A DNA stretch of 64,000 bases from Geminicoccaceae bacterium. Lineage in GTDB: Bacteria; Pseudomonadota; Alphaproteobacteria; Geminicoccales; Geminicoccaceae. Shown one piece after another: positions 1 to 8,180 of this stretch. Where the stretch lies: NCBI GenBank assembly GCA_028279345.1, contig JANQNY010000039.1, positions 1-64,000 of the forward strand, given 5' to 3'. A model generated the notes under the pieces. The model saw only the letters and a program-made list of their open reading frames with translations. It did no database searches and was not told the origin of the DNA. The first letter of the stretch is position 1; every line of letters starts with the position of its first letter. Both the position numbers and the translations under genes were made by a program.

Positions 1-372
1 CACGCCGCAATTTGACGACCACATCTTGGGTCAGGACCTGTCCGGGCCTTCAAGATATGGGGCATCAAGTATTCGATTGAGAGTTTTTCAACACAGTCGG
101 CCGATGACGGCCGAAGCAGCTGGCGCTCCGTGTGTCCGCTATCGGGAGACCAACGGTCGGCCCAGCTCCCTAGCGCTTGGTCTGCTTAAGGCCGATCTCG
201 CCAATCCCGATGTACGAGCCTCAGGCCTCGTCGTGAAGCGCTCGCGGCTCTCAGAAGGCACGTAGGATCGTCGGGCAAACTCGGGGAAGGGGGGCATTGC
301 GGAGAGGTCGGACGCAGCGACCCAGCGTCGGCGGCTGAGAGCGGACGCTTCGTCACCTTCAACGGAAGTTGC
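1..372. other. No supported gene (about 370 bp)
   Basis: Several short open frames exist on both strands, but none gives a recognisable protein, a convincing ribosome binding site or consistent codon use. I see no RNA gene, terminator or repeat here. Confidence 0.5.
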
Positions 373-378
373 TATAAT
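373..378 (+). promoter_or_regulatory. Consensus -10 hexamer TATAAT
   Basis: A perfect TATAAT followed by G lies at 373-378. It overlaps the ATG at 377, which argues that translation of the next gene begins at the following in-frame ATG (410). The -35 side is weak (TTCGTC at 349-354 with an 18-bp spacer). A perfect -10 is uncommon in such GC-rich DNA and suggests imported DNA, but function is untested. Confidence 0.35.
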
Positions 379-409
379 GTTTATGCTTTGCAACTTCGGG
401 AACGAGACC

Positions 410-979
410 ATGACACCCCACTTCCAACGCGAGCTCGACCGGCGTCGGCGCGAGAAGCTCAATCCGCCGGTGTGGGATGCCCGAAGTCGTCGGGCTCAGA
501 GATCCGAGCCGCAGAAGCGAGCACGCAACGTGGATCCGTTGCATGCCATCAGCGGCATCTCCGTCTGGCAGCGCAATGCCGCCGATCGCTTCCGCGCCGT
601 CGCCGAGGAGGCGCATCGATCGGTCGGTGGCTCGGAGCAGATCGTCATCTCGAGCGCCCGCGTCCGAGAGCCGCTGGATGGCCGCAAGGCGGACGAGTAC
701 GTGCGTGCCCTTGAGCATGTGAGGGCAGCGGGCGAGATGGCCTTCAATCGTTCCAGGGTCGCCCTCAAGGCCGACCCGTGGCTTAAGCCCGAAATCGTCA
801 AGCGCGTCGTACAACGCGTGGTGCTCGACTTTGAAAGCCTCTCAGCGGTTGCCCGAAGTATGGGCGTCCCGACCACCCATCACGCCAAGGCGGCCCATAT
901 GCGGGTCAAGGAGATCCTGCTGATCGGATTGGATGGTCTCGTGAAGTGGGACCAGAAAGATTGGCGCGGAAGTGAGTGA
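410..979 (+). CDS. Hypothetical protein with HTH-like C-terminus
   Basis: I do not recognise this 189-residue protein. The first 45 residues are very rich in Arg and charged residues. The middle is predicted helical. The C-terminal third (a segment reading ESLSAVARSMGV, then more helix) has the spacing of a helix-turn-helix, so DNA binding is plausible. I chose the ATG at 410 because GGGAACGAG lies just upstream and the earlier ATG at 377 overlaps a -10 hexamer. It stands alone, with more than 350 bp to the next gene, in a region that looks accessory. A phage or plasmid origin is possible but unproven; a small terminase-like or regulatory role cannot be told apart by eye. Confidence 0.5.
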   Translation: MTPHFQRELDRRRREKLNPPVWDARSRRAQRSEPQKRARNVDPLHAISGISVWQRNAADRFRAVAEEAHRSVGGSEQIVISSARVREPLDGRKADEYVRALEHVRAAGEMAFNRSRVALKADPWLKPEIVKRVVQRVVLDFESLSAVARSMGVPTTHHAKAAHMRVKEILLIGLDGLVKWDQKDWRGSE

Positions 980-1357
980 GTTCGAGCGCGGAAGTCCCAT
1001 GCCGGTCGGATTGACCCGCCACAGGTATCATGGGAAACGATGCACACTCGCGCGGGCGTGCGAAAGCTCGTAGGTGGTAGAACCGCAATCCGAACGCGCT
1101 CCAGCTAAGCGCACCGTCGGCTTTGCGCGAGTTCATCGCGCCGCTGGAGTACTTGGCGCCCAATCCCTTCGGCATCGACCATTGCTGTCGCAGTCAGTAT
1201 CTTCCTTTCTGCGCTCGCGCGCCGGGCCTCGCCTTGGCGGGGACGCTGCTGGCTATCGGGGGCCAGATGCGCTTCGGTCGGCGCGCGGCGCGCTTCCGAT
1301 CGTTCCCCCAACCACCCGATGCGCATCGTCGCGCGGCTCCAACCTGGGAGTGGCAGA
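980..1357. other. No supported gene (about 380 bp)
   Basis: Open frames run through this interval in more than one frame, but none shows a recognisable family or a good start. The last 15 bases contain GGGAGTGG, the ribosome binding site of the DUF2493 gene. I see no hairpin or repeat. Confidence 0.45.
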
Positions 1358-1687
1358 ATGCGGCTCATCTTCTGTGGCGGTAGGGATTTCACCGATCGAC
1401 CGGCCGTCGAGACGGCCATGACGCTGCTGCTGGACCGGTACGGCAGGTTCGTCGTCGTCCATGGCGCGGCGCGAGGGGCCGATACACTCTCAGCTGAGGT
1501 TGGTGCAGCTCTAGGCCTCGAGGTGGAAGCCCACCATGCGGACTGGGACCGCCACCGGCGCCGCGCTGGCCCACTGCGAAACAAGGCCATGCTCGAGAGC
1601 GGTGTGGAAAGGGTCGTCGCCTTCCCCGGGGGCACTGGCACCGCCAACATGGTGGGACAGGCGCGGAATGCAGGTGTCCCGGTTTGA
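1358..1687 (+). CDS. DUF2493 (SLOG-like) nucleotide-binding protein
   Basis: The 109-residue product begins MRLIFCGGRDFTD and continues with VVVHGAARGADTLSA and a late FPGGTGTANMV. This GGRDF...HGAARGAD...GGTGT pattern is that of the DUF2493/YspA-type SLOG proteins, small Rossmann-like domains thought to bind nucleotides or nucleotide-derived ligands. The reading frame opens 13 codons earlier, but the ATG at 1358 has GGGAGTGG at proper distance and begins exactly at the domain. DUF2493 genes are frequent on phages, plasmids and integrative elements, in keeping with the surroundings. The biological ligand is unknown. Confidence 0.8.
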   Translation: MRLIFCGGRDFTDRPAVETAMTLLLDRYGRFVVVHGAARGADTLSAEVGAALGLEVEAHHADWDRHRRRAGPLRNKAMLESGVERVVAFPGGTGTANMVGQARNAGVPV

Positions 1688-1822
1688 GTCCCAGCCACTC
1701 AGGCGAAGCCGCCAGGGTGGAAGCAGTAGGGCCACCCCGGACAATCCGAGCTGATCGAGCTGGCGCCGTAGTGCTGAGGCGCCTGCCGCGATCAGTAGGC
1801 TCAAGAGCTCGTCAGGCCGGAC

Positions 1823-1885
1823 AGGCGGTTCGTTGGCAGTCGCGTCAGCGAGCCACAGGCTGAGCGTGGCGGGGTCGTCTTCCAA
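1823..1885 (-). repeat. Copy 2 of 63-bp in-frame repeat segment
   Basis: This segment shares a 16-bp exact match (1870-1885 with 2089-2104) and an 11-bp exact match (1823-1833 with 2042-2052) with the other copy, with identical spacing. Both encode LEDDP...EPP on the minus strand. Confidence 0.6.
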
Positions 1886-2041
1886 ACCCTATCGGTCTTG
1901 CGCCGAGATCGAGGTTCGATTGAACCTGGCTCCGTCCCCAACATCCCTGTTGAGATCGTAGTGAAAGGTGCCGTCGCGCATCTCGCGCAAGGTGGCGATG
2001 ACATCCTTGGGTTCGCCGGCTTGCAGGACGCACGCGGAGAG

Positions 2042-2104
2042 AGGCGGTTCGTGGACGCCGGCGTCATCGAAATCTAGATTAAGTTCGACGGGGTCGTCTT
2101 CCAA
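2042..2104 (-). repeat. Copy 1 of 63-bp in-frame repeat segment
   Basis: This is the upstream copy, in the direction of translation, of the segment at 1823-1885. The 219-bp offset is a multiple of three, and differences between the copies are scattered, as expected of an old protein-coding repeat. Confidence 0.6.
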
Positions 2105-2399
2105 TGCCGTGTTGCCAACCTGCTCATCCGCAGGCCGCACCGCGGTTTCAGCGCTCCCTCCCCCGGGCTTCCACTACCGGACTAGGATCGCGCTGGAACC
2201 GGGCCCCGTCGCTAGCACCGGTGCGTTTACGGATAGAACGAGATCCTTACGGCCGGCGAGACCGAGGAGACGGCAGCGGCATTGGCACGTGCGGAGGTGG
2301 AGCTGCAGTGCGCGATCGTCGCCGAGGCCCGCGGCGGTCGCCAGGGGCGCAGTCCAATCCGGGGTCAACCTTGGCCGCCGATTGACACTGCAGGGCGTT

Positions 2400-2519
2400 A
2401 TGACGGCGACCGACCGGGCGCTGGATGTCGCCGAGCAAGCGTACGAGTTGGCCCGCCGATACCGCGAGGCGCAAGTGCCAGGACCGAACGGAGACGCTAA
2501 AGAGGAGGCGCGAGGATAG
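2400..2519 (+). CDS. Possible 39-residue helical protein
   Basis: An ATG at 2400 opens a short, strongly helical and charged peptide (it begins MTATDRALDVAEQAYELARR and ends in a Glu/Lys/Arg-rich tail). It stops 32 bp before a strong intrinsic terminator on the same strand, the main reason to take it seriously. The ribosome binding site (GCAGGGCG) is mediocre. A helical stretch in another frame just upstream (about 2250-2345) could mean this is the tail of a frameshifted longer gene. The function is unknown. Confidence 0.3.
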   Translation: MTATDRALDVAEQAYELARRYREAQVPGPNGDAKEEARG

Positions 2520-2551
2520 CGAGCACCGACACGGCTCAAGTCTGCCTACCC

Positions 2552-2584
2552 GCCCCGTGCCGTCAAAGACGCGCGGGGCTTTTT
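2552..2584 (+). terminator. Strong intrinsic terminator
   Basis: An outer stem GCCCCG/CGGGGC (2552-2557 with 2574-2579) encloses an inner CGTC-AAA-GACG hairpin and is followed directly by TTTTT (2580-2584). This is a textbook rho-independent terminator on the plus strand. It implies a plus-strand transcript ending here, perhaps the small ORF at 2400-2519 or a small RNA. Confidence 0.75.
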
Positions 2585-2737
2585 CCTTGCCGCGAGGCGC
2601 TGATGGGAGGGCCTGACCGTGCGCGGCCGTTCGCTGAAACTCGTCCCTAGCCGCGAACGCATGTGGGGCTACGTGTGGGGCTCGGACCAAGCAGCGCCGC
2701 AGACATCTTTCTAACACAATAGGTTGCGAGCATAGAA

Positions 2738-2825
2738 TGGCGGAGGGAACGGGATTCGAACCCGTGAGGGGTTGCCCCCAACACGCTTTCCAGGCGTGCG
2801 CCTTAAACCGCTCGGCCATCCCTCC
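2738..2825 (-). tRNA. tRNA-Ser (anticodon GGA)
   Basis: The minus strand gives a 7-bp acceptor stem (GGAGGGA with TCCCTCC), a D-arm GCCGAGCGG, an anticodon arm CACGC-CTGGAAA-GCGTG with anticodon GGA, a long variable arm as required for serine tRNAs, the T-arm GGGTTCGAATCCC and an encoded CCA at 2738-2740. It decodes UCC/UCU. Open frames across this locus are spurious. Confidence 0.95.
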
Positions 2826-2881
2826 GCGGCCGTGTTCTTCTAGTCGGGGCGCGCGAGCCAAGCAACCGACGGGAGAAGCGC

Positions 2882-3184
2882 TCAGCCGAAGCTGCGCTCG
2901 CGGCCCCCTGATCCCATCAGCAGCAGGAGGCCGCCCAAAGCACCGAAGACGAGCCAGCTCGGCAGCGCCGTCAGCCAGGCGATCGGTCCTACGAGCAGGC
3001 CGCGCCAGCCCATTGCCGCGGCAGTCGGACCGTCGAACCCAGAGCCGCCAAGACTGGTCCAGAGGTCCTGGACGCTGTAGAGGCTGTCGGCGCCGCCGAC
3101 CGTGAGCAGCAGCACCTGGGCGACGCCACAGGACGCCGCAACGAACAGCAACAACCCACCGAAGAAGCTCGAGAACCAGCGCAT
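2882..3184 (-). CDS. Small integral membrane protein
   Basis: This 100-residue protein has two or three hydrophobic stretches: residues about 5-27 (begins MRWFSSFFGGLLLFVAASCG), a middle stretch near 62-80 (GLLVGPIAWLTALPSWLVFG) and a Gly/Leu-rich end. No enzymatic motif is present and I do not recognise a named family. The start is supported by GTAGGGGC just upstream. Its ATG shares the CATG at 3182-3185 with the divergent glycosyltransferase, so the two genes have overlapping start codons. Whether the two proteins work together is unknown. Confidence 0.65.
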   Translation of the reverse strand: MRWFSSFFGGLLLFVAASCGVAQVLLLTVGGADSLYSVQDLWTSLGGSGFDGPTAAAMGWRGLLVGPIAWLTALPSWLVFGALGGLLLLMGSGGRERSFG

Positions 3185-4340
3185 GCGCCCCTACTCGCAA
3201 ACCGCGGCGGCAAGCGCAAGCGAGCGCGGGCAGCGTATCGCCATCGTCCTGCCGCCAAAGGAGCGCTTCGCCGCCGACCAGGCGGGTGCGGTGAGCCTCT
3301 GCGTGCGCGACGCGGCAAGGGCAAGCCGTCTCCGCGATCGGCTGCTGGTTCTTGGCCTTCCGGTCGCAACACCGTTCGAGGACGTCGCGTTCGAAGGCGT
3401 GACGCCGGGCATGTGGCGGCTCGCCGGCCGCAATCGTGGCTTCGGCCTCGCCGCGGCACGCCATCTCGCCCGCTCCGACATAGGGCTTGTGGAAGTTCAC
3501 AACCGTCCGCAGATGGCCCTGCTCCTGCGGAGGTTCAGCGGCAACCGCAAGGTGGCGCTCCACCTGCACAACGACCCCCTGAGCATGGCCGGCCTGCGCC
3601 TTGCCGAAGCGCGACGCCACGTGCTCGACCGTCTCGATGGGGTGATCTGCGTGAGCAGCTTCGTACGGAAGCGGTTTCTCGAGGACATCGACGATCCTCG
3701 AGGAAAGCTGAGGGTGCTCTACAACGGCATCGCCCGGACGCAGGTAGACGTCGACGCGAAGACCCCGACAATCCTCTTCGCGGGCCGCATGACACCGGAC
3801 AAAGGCGTCCAGCACCTGCTCGACGCGCTCGCGCAGCTCTTGCCGACGCGACCGGCGTGGCGGTGCGAGCTCCTAGGTGCAACGTGGTACGGCGGTACGC
3901 GCCAACCGTCGCCTTTCGAGCGCGAGATTGCGGCTCGCGTCGTGGCGCTCGAGTCGCAGGTCGAAGCGAAGGGCTTCGTTTCCAATGACGAGGTGCTGCA
4001 GGCCATGCGGCTGGCGAGCATCGTCGTCGTGCCGTCATTGATTCCAGAGGCGTTCAACCGGACCGCTGTGGAGGCTCTGGCGCAGAACTGCGCGGTCGTT
4101 GCTTACCCGCAGGGCGGGCTCAAGGAGGTGCTCGAGGGCCGCGGCGTTCTGGTCGAACCGTCGACGCCTGGGGCGCTAGCTCAAGCGCTCGCACCGCTCA
4201 TGGACGACGCTATCGCCCTGCGCTCGGTCCAGGAGCGTGCGACCACGAACTTCCCGTTCGACATCGGGCCGCTTGCGGAGCAGCAAGACGCGTGGCGTGA
4301 AGAGCTGATCGGTACGAGCGCTAGGTTCGAAATGGGCTGA
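3183..4340 (+). CDS. GT4-type glycosyltransferase
   Basis: This 385-residue protein has the two-domain GT-B pattern of family GT4. The C-terminal half opens with ILFAGRMTPDKGVQHLLDAL (about residue 200). Near residue 290 is the donor-binding EX7E motif (PEAFNRTAVEAL), followed by GGLKEVL. These retaining enzymes move a sugar from a nucleotide sugar to a lipid or polysaccharide acceptor, so cell-surface glycan synthesis is the likely role; donor and acceptor cannot be read from the sequence. I placed the start at 3183, where the domain begins; an upstream in-frame start would add 27 residues lying antisense to the membrane-protein gene. No strong ribosome binding site is visible, so the start is the least certain part. 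Confidence 0.8.
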   Translation: MRPYSQTAAASASERGQRIAIVLPPKERFAADQAGAVSLCVRDAARASRLRDRLLVLGLPVATPFEDVAFEGVTPGMWRLAGRNRGFGLAAARHLARSDIGLVEVHNRPQMALLLRRFSGNRKVALHLHNDPLSMAGLRLAEARRHVLDRLDGVICVSSFVRKRFLEDIDDPRGKLRVLYNGIARTQVDVDAKTPTILFAGRMTPDKGVQHLLDALAQLLPTRPAWRCELLGATWYGGTRQPSPFEREIAARVVALESQVEAKGFVSNDEVLQAMRLASIVVVPSLIPEAFNRTAVEALAQNCAVVAYPQGGLKEVLEGRGVLVEPSTPGALAQALAPLMDDAIALRSVQERATTNFPFDIGPLAEQQDAWREELIGTSARFEMG

Positions 4341-4551
4341 TCGACGCGTCACGCGCTCACGCGAAGCGCCGGGACAACGACGATGGCGTCAACTTGGCCT
4401 CACGGGTTCGCTCCTACAGACCCGCTCCCGCTCACTCTTGGCCCTGAAGCCGCAGTTCTGCCGGGCTGCATCGAAAACCACATCAAAGACGCGACGGCGC
4501 ACCCACACCGGACGGATGAAGGCAAGCGCTGCCTCGCGTCGTGACGGGACG

Positions 4552-5757
4552 CTACTGCGCCGGCGGGTCAGCCGCCTCGAACGTGAGCCAGCCACTCTGG
4601 GCTTCCCCCGCATCCGGTCTTCCACTCTCATTGGCACCGATGAAGAGCCGGTCGCCGTCCACCTTCAACGTACCAGCCCACCGGTCGCCGAGAACGATCT
4701 CACCATGCTTGAAGAGCACCAAGCGCGCCTCGCCAGGCTGGATTGCCTTGGCCGCCCAGTCGACCTCGATGCCCTGACCTCGGCGATAGGAGACGAGCAT
4801 GAGGTTGTTGAACACACCCGATCCGCCACCCCATTCTGACGTTTTGAGGACGTGGACGCCTTGCGCCGTCGTGCCGATCAGTTGGTAAGAGAAACTCTCG
4901 TTGTTGCCGGTCATCGACACGGTCGGCCAGGCGCCACCCGCGGTAGCCGGTTCGACTTTGAAGGCGCCGCCAAGGCTGTTGCTGTCTTGGGCGTCGGTAA
5001 GGTTGATGGCGACCACGGTGTCGCCGCTGTCGGCGAGCGACGTAGAGAGAGCCTCGATAATCTGCGGATGGACGAACGGCGCCCCTTCGAACCCGGGCTG
5101 GGCTCGTTGTGCGTGCGCTGTGCGGGCGAAAAAGCCAGCGAAACTAGGCGCAGATGCACCGCAGAGCCCGTTGCTAGCGATCACGGCGTCTAGCGCAGCC
5201 GGAACCGACAGCCCGGTTCCTGCAGCTTGAACGCGCACGGAGTCGCCGCGGTGACTGACGACGAGCGCGGTTCCGTCGTCGCTGAGTGCTGCCGAGAGTG
5301 TACCATCGCACGTCCAGTTCTGGCCGGCACCGGACACGGATACCGCGTAGGCGCCTCCGCCCTGATCGGTTGGGGAAAGCTGGAGATCGGCCCAGCTCGT
5401 GAAGTCACCGGACCAGCCCGCGAAGACGTCGTAGTCCCGATCCAGTTCACGCAGCCGCTGGACATAGGCTTCCGTCACACAGTCGCTTTGTGCGTCGCAG
5501 GCATTGCGCTGCCGCATCCACGCACGTTGGCTGTCACGGAGCGCAGATCGCGCGTCCCCGCTGAGGGACTTCCGCAGAGCCCCGTAGACCGAGCCGAGCT
5601 CCGTATCCATCAGGCCCAGGTCCGGGTCGTTGCAGATCTGTTTTTCGACGGCAGTGCTCGCCTTGGCGCAATCGAAGCTCTGCGCATAGACCGTCTCCGG
5701 CGCGGCCATAGCCGTGAGTGCGGTTGCTCCGAAAATGACAAGAATGGGTCTGTACAT
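4552..5757 (-). CDS. Secreted protein with LprI-type (DUF1311) domain
   Basis: The 401-residue precursor has a signal peptide (MYRPILVIFGATALTAMAA... to YAQS). A DUF1311/LprI domain at about residues 28-110 shows the typical pattern: FDCAKAST..EKQIC near the start, then LGSVYGALR, then QRAWMRQRNAC and DCV with paired cysteines. LprI-family domains include lysozyme inhibitors and many uncharacterised periplasmic proteins. The remaining 290 residues are beta-rich, unrecognised, and end in an acidic/Trp tail. The start at 5757 follows AGAGGAAC; the frame upstream of it is not coding-like. It is flanked by non-coding DNA and seems monocistronic. Lysozyme inhibition is a family-level guess, not a conclusion. 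Confidence 0.75.
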   Translation of the reverse strand: MYRPILVIFGATALTAMAAPETVYAQSFDCAKASTAVEKQICNDPDLGLMDTELGSVYGALRKSLSGDARSALRDSQRAWMRQRNACDAQSDCVTEAYVQRLRELDRDYDVFAGWSGDFTSWADLQLSPTDQGGGAYAVSVSGAGQNWTCDGTLSAALSDDGTALVVSHRGDSVRVQAAGTGLSVPAALDAVIASNGLCGASAPSFAGFFARTAHAQRAQPGFEGAPFVHPQIIEALSTSLADSGDTVVAINLTDAQDSNSLGGAFKVEPATAGGAWPTVSMTGNNESFSYQLIGTTAQGVHVLKTSEWGGGSGVFNNLMLVSYRRGQGIEVDWAAKAIQPGEARLVLFKHGEIVLGDRWAGTLKVDGDRLFIGANESGRPDAGEAQSGWLTFEAADPPAQ

Positions 5758-6352
5758 GGGGTTCCTCTCAACTACGAACGGCCCGAGATGAGGCATTTGC
5801 TCGGCATCGTCCGGGCGCGGGCGAGGAATGCGGCGATGGCCGACGCGGCGCAACGTGACGTTTTCACCCGAAGCTCCTGCTGCCGAGCTGCAGATTGACG
5901 TCGCGCATGGGCGTCTTGTGCGCGGCGGCCAATCCGGCATTCCCTGGCTAACCGATGCTCGACGTAGGTACCGCCGAAAACACCGGTGAGCGACTAGGGT
6001 TTGACGCGTTCCTGGCGCGGCATGAGGCGCGACGCGTCCGAGGTGCAGCTGGACCGGCGACCCCGTCGCTTGGCTGTGGAACTCCGAGAGCAGATATCAC
6101 CTAGGCTGAAGAAGTCGCTGAACGGAAACCCAGAGCGGCCATGTGCCGAAGAAGTGTGCAGAAGGATCGAAGGCCTCGGTCCGGCGCAAGGTTGGTCGCG
6201 CTCAACCGCGCGTCACGGTCGCCACCCAAATGGTGCTATCGGCCTTCCGCGCGACCGCCTCGACTGACTAACGATGGCGCCTGGCAACCGGCCTAGGAGC
6301 GGAAAACCGCGACGTCCACGCGCCAAGGCCGCGAGGAATCCGTTTCCGCCGC
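5758..6352. other. Intergenic, nothing recognised (about 600 bp)
   Basis: This gap lies between lepA and the LprI-domain gene. Short open frames occur on both strands, but none has a family resemblance or good start. I see no tRNA, terminator with a T-run, or repeat. It may contain the promoter of the LprI-domain gene. Confidence 0.5.
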
Positions 6353-8152
6353 TCAGCTCTCCATCTTGAGCGCAGCGAGGAAGGCCTCTTGGGGGATCTC
6401 CACCTTGCCGAACTGGCGCATGCGCTTCTTCCCCGCCTTCTGCTTCTCTAGGAGCTTGCGCTTTCTCGTGACGTCCCCGCCATAGCACTTGGCGAGCACG
6501 TCCTTGCGCATCGCCTTCACGGTCTCACGCGCGATGATGCGGCCGCCGATCGCTGCCTGGATCGCCACCTGGAACTGCTGGCGCGGGATCAGGTCCTTGA
6601 GCTTCTCGCAGAGCGCGCGGCCGCGTGCCTCGGCCATCGAGCGGTGGACCAGGAGCGCCAGGCTGTCGACCCGATCGCCGTTGATGAGAATGTCCATGCG
6701 CACCAGGTCCGACTGGTCGAAGCCGTCGAGCTGGTAGTCGAAGCTTGCATAGCCGCGGCTGATCGATTTGAGGCGGTCGTAGAAGTCGTAGACAACCTCG
6801 TTGAGCGGCAGGCGGTAGACCAGCATCGCCCGCTGGCCCACATAAGTGAGTTCGTGCTGCACGCCGCGCTTCTCGGTGCACAGCGCCAAGACCGCGCCCA
6901 GATAGTCGTCCGGAACGATGATCGTCGCCTTGATCCAGGGCTCCTCCAGGAACTCGATCTGGGTCGGATCGGGGAAGTCGGCAGGGTTGTGGAGCTCGAC
7001 CGTCTGGCCGTCCCGGCGGTGCAGCCGATAGACCACCGAGGGTGCCGTCAGCACGAGGTCGAGATCGAACTCGCGGTCGAGCCGCTCCTGGATCACCTCG
7101 AGATGCAAGAGCCCCAAGAAGCCGCAGCGGAAGCCGAAGCCGAGCGCTTGGCTGTTCTCCGGCTCGAACTCGAAGCTCGAATCGTTGAGCCGGAGCTTCC
7201 CCAGGGCATCGCGCAGCGTCGGGTAGTCGGCACCGTCGGCCGGAAACATGCCGCAGAAGACGACGGGCTGCGAGGGCCGGAAGCCCGGTAGCGGGGCCTC
7301 CGCGCGACGCCGGTCGTCGGTGATGGTGTCACCGACCTGGGCATCGATGATGTCCTTGATGCCCGCCGTGATGAAGCCGATCTCGCCCGGTCCCAAGCCA
7401 TCGATGACCAGGGGCTTGGGCGTGAACACGCCGACGCGCTCGACGGGATGCACAGCGCCTGTGCCCATGAAGCGAACGCGCATGCCCTTCTCGAGCCGGC
7501 CCTGCTTGACCCGCAGGAGCGTCATCACGCCGAGATAGGGGTCGTACCAGCTATCGACGACGAGCGCCTGGAGTGGCGCTTCAAGGTCACCCGCCGGCGC
7601 CGGGAGCCGCGAGACGATCGCCTCCAACACGTCGTCGACGCCTTGGCCCGTCTTGGCCGAGATCAGCAGCGCTTCGGCGGCATCAAGCCCTAGGATGTCC
7701 TCGATCTGCTCCTTCATCTGCTCCGGCTCCGCAGCCGGCAGGTCGATCTTGTTGAGCACGACGACGATCTCGTGGTCGGCATCGATCGCCTGGTACGCGT
7801 TGGCGAGCGTCTGCGCCTCGACACCCTGGGTCGCATCGACCAGCAGGAGTGAGCCCTCACACGCGCGCATCGAGCGGCTGACCTCGTAAGCGAAATCGAC
7901 ATGACCCGGCGTGTCGACGAGGTTGAAGACGTAGTCTTTGCCGTCCTTCGCTCGGTAGTTGAGGCGGACCGTCTGCGCCTTGATGGTGATGCCGCGCTCG
8001 CGCTCGATGTCCATGGAATCGAGGACCTGCCCGCGCATCTCACGGGCATCGAGCGCGCCACAGCGCTCGATGATGCGATCAGCCAACGTCGACTTGCCGT
8101 GGTCGATGTGCGCGACGATCGAGAAATTGCGCAGACGGGCGAGGTCGGTCAC
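6353..8152 (-). CDS. lepA: Elongation factor 4 (LepA)
   Basis: The 599-residue product has the translational GTPase G domain at its start: AHIDHGKST (G1), RGITI (switch I region), DTPGHVDF (G3) and NKIDLP (G4). The later domains and the C-terminal [19 protein letters not shown] tail are those of LepA/EF4, a ribosome-associated GTPase that promotes back-translocation or rescues stalled elongation. Length equals the family norm. It is the last gene of the rpmI-rplT-pheS-pheT-lepA run, 28 bp after pheT. Nothing is unusual in the sequence. Confidence 0.97.
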   Translation of the reverse strand: MTDLARLRNFSIVAHIDHGKSTLADRIIERCGALDAREMRGQVLDSMDIERERGITIKAQTVRLNYRAKDGKDYVFNLVDTPGHVDFAYEVSRSMRACEGSLLLVDATQGVEAQTLANAYQAIDADHEIVVVLNKIDLPAAEPEQMKEQIEDILGLDAAEALLISAKTGQGVDDVLEAIVSRLPAPAGDLEAPLQALVVDSWYDPYLGVMTLLRVKQGRLEKGMRVRFMGTGAVHPVERVGVFTPKPLVIDGLGPGEIGFITAGIKDIIDAQVGDTITDDRRRAEAPLPGFRPSQPVVFCGMFPADGADYPTLRDALGKLRLNDSSFEFEPENSQALGFGFRCGFLGLLHLEVIQERLDREFDLDLVLTAPSVVYRLHRRDGQTVELHNPADFPDPTQIEFLEEPWIKATIIVPDDYLGAVLALCTEKRGVQHELTYVGQRAMLVYRLPLNEVVYDFYDRLKSISRGYASFDYQLDGFDQSDLVRMDILINGDRVDSLALLVHRSMAEARGRALCEKLKDLIPRQQFQVAIQAAIGGRIIARETVKAMRKDVLAKCYGGDVTRKRKLLEKQKAGKKRMRQFGKVEIPQEAFLAALKMES

Positions 8153-8180
8153 CCCGGATCCCTTGCTGAGTGGCGGAGCG

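Larger units (their letters stand above)
1690..2217 (-). pseudogene. Decayed gene with tandem 73-codon repeats
   Basis: Read on the minus strand, two copies of a unit beginning LEDDP and reaching EPP lie exactly 219 bp (73 codons) apart in the same frame. A TAG at 1889-1891 separates them two codons before the second copy. A third, partial copy of the unit's end (DGARFQR, near 2197-2210, against DGARFNR near 1923-1936) is in another frame, so at least one frameshift is also present. Codon third positions are mostly G or C in this frame, as in true genes. I do not recognise the family. The end points are approximate. A frame of similar quality runs on toward 1511, overlapping the DUF2493 gene on the other strand. 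Confidence 0.45.
1..2737. other. Accessory region abutting the 3' end of tRNA-Ser
   Basis: This stretch has low coding density, a DUF2493-type gene common on mobile DNA, a decayed repeat gene and an orphan small ORF. The tRNA-Ser gene at 2738-2825 lies on the minus strand, so its 3' end points at this region, the usual geometry of an element integrated at a tRNA 3' end. I see no integrase and no second copy of the tRNA 3' end inside the window, so the left boundary, if any, is outside. The integration idea is inference only. Confidence 0.35.

Noticed and set aside
2652-2690. Near-tandem TGTGGGGCT repeat before tRNA-Ser
   Set aside because: There are only two short copies; too little to call an attachment site or repeat element.
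2247-3815. 522-codon minus-strand ORF
   Set aside because: It runs through the tRNA-Ser gene and opposite the glycosyltransferase; no protein family is visible.
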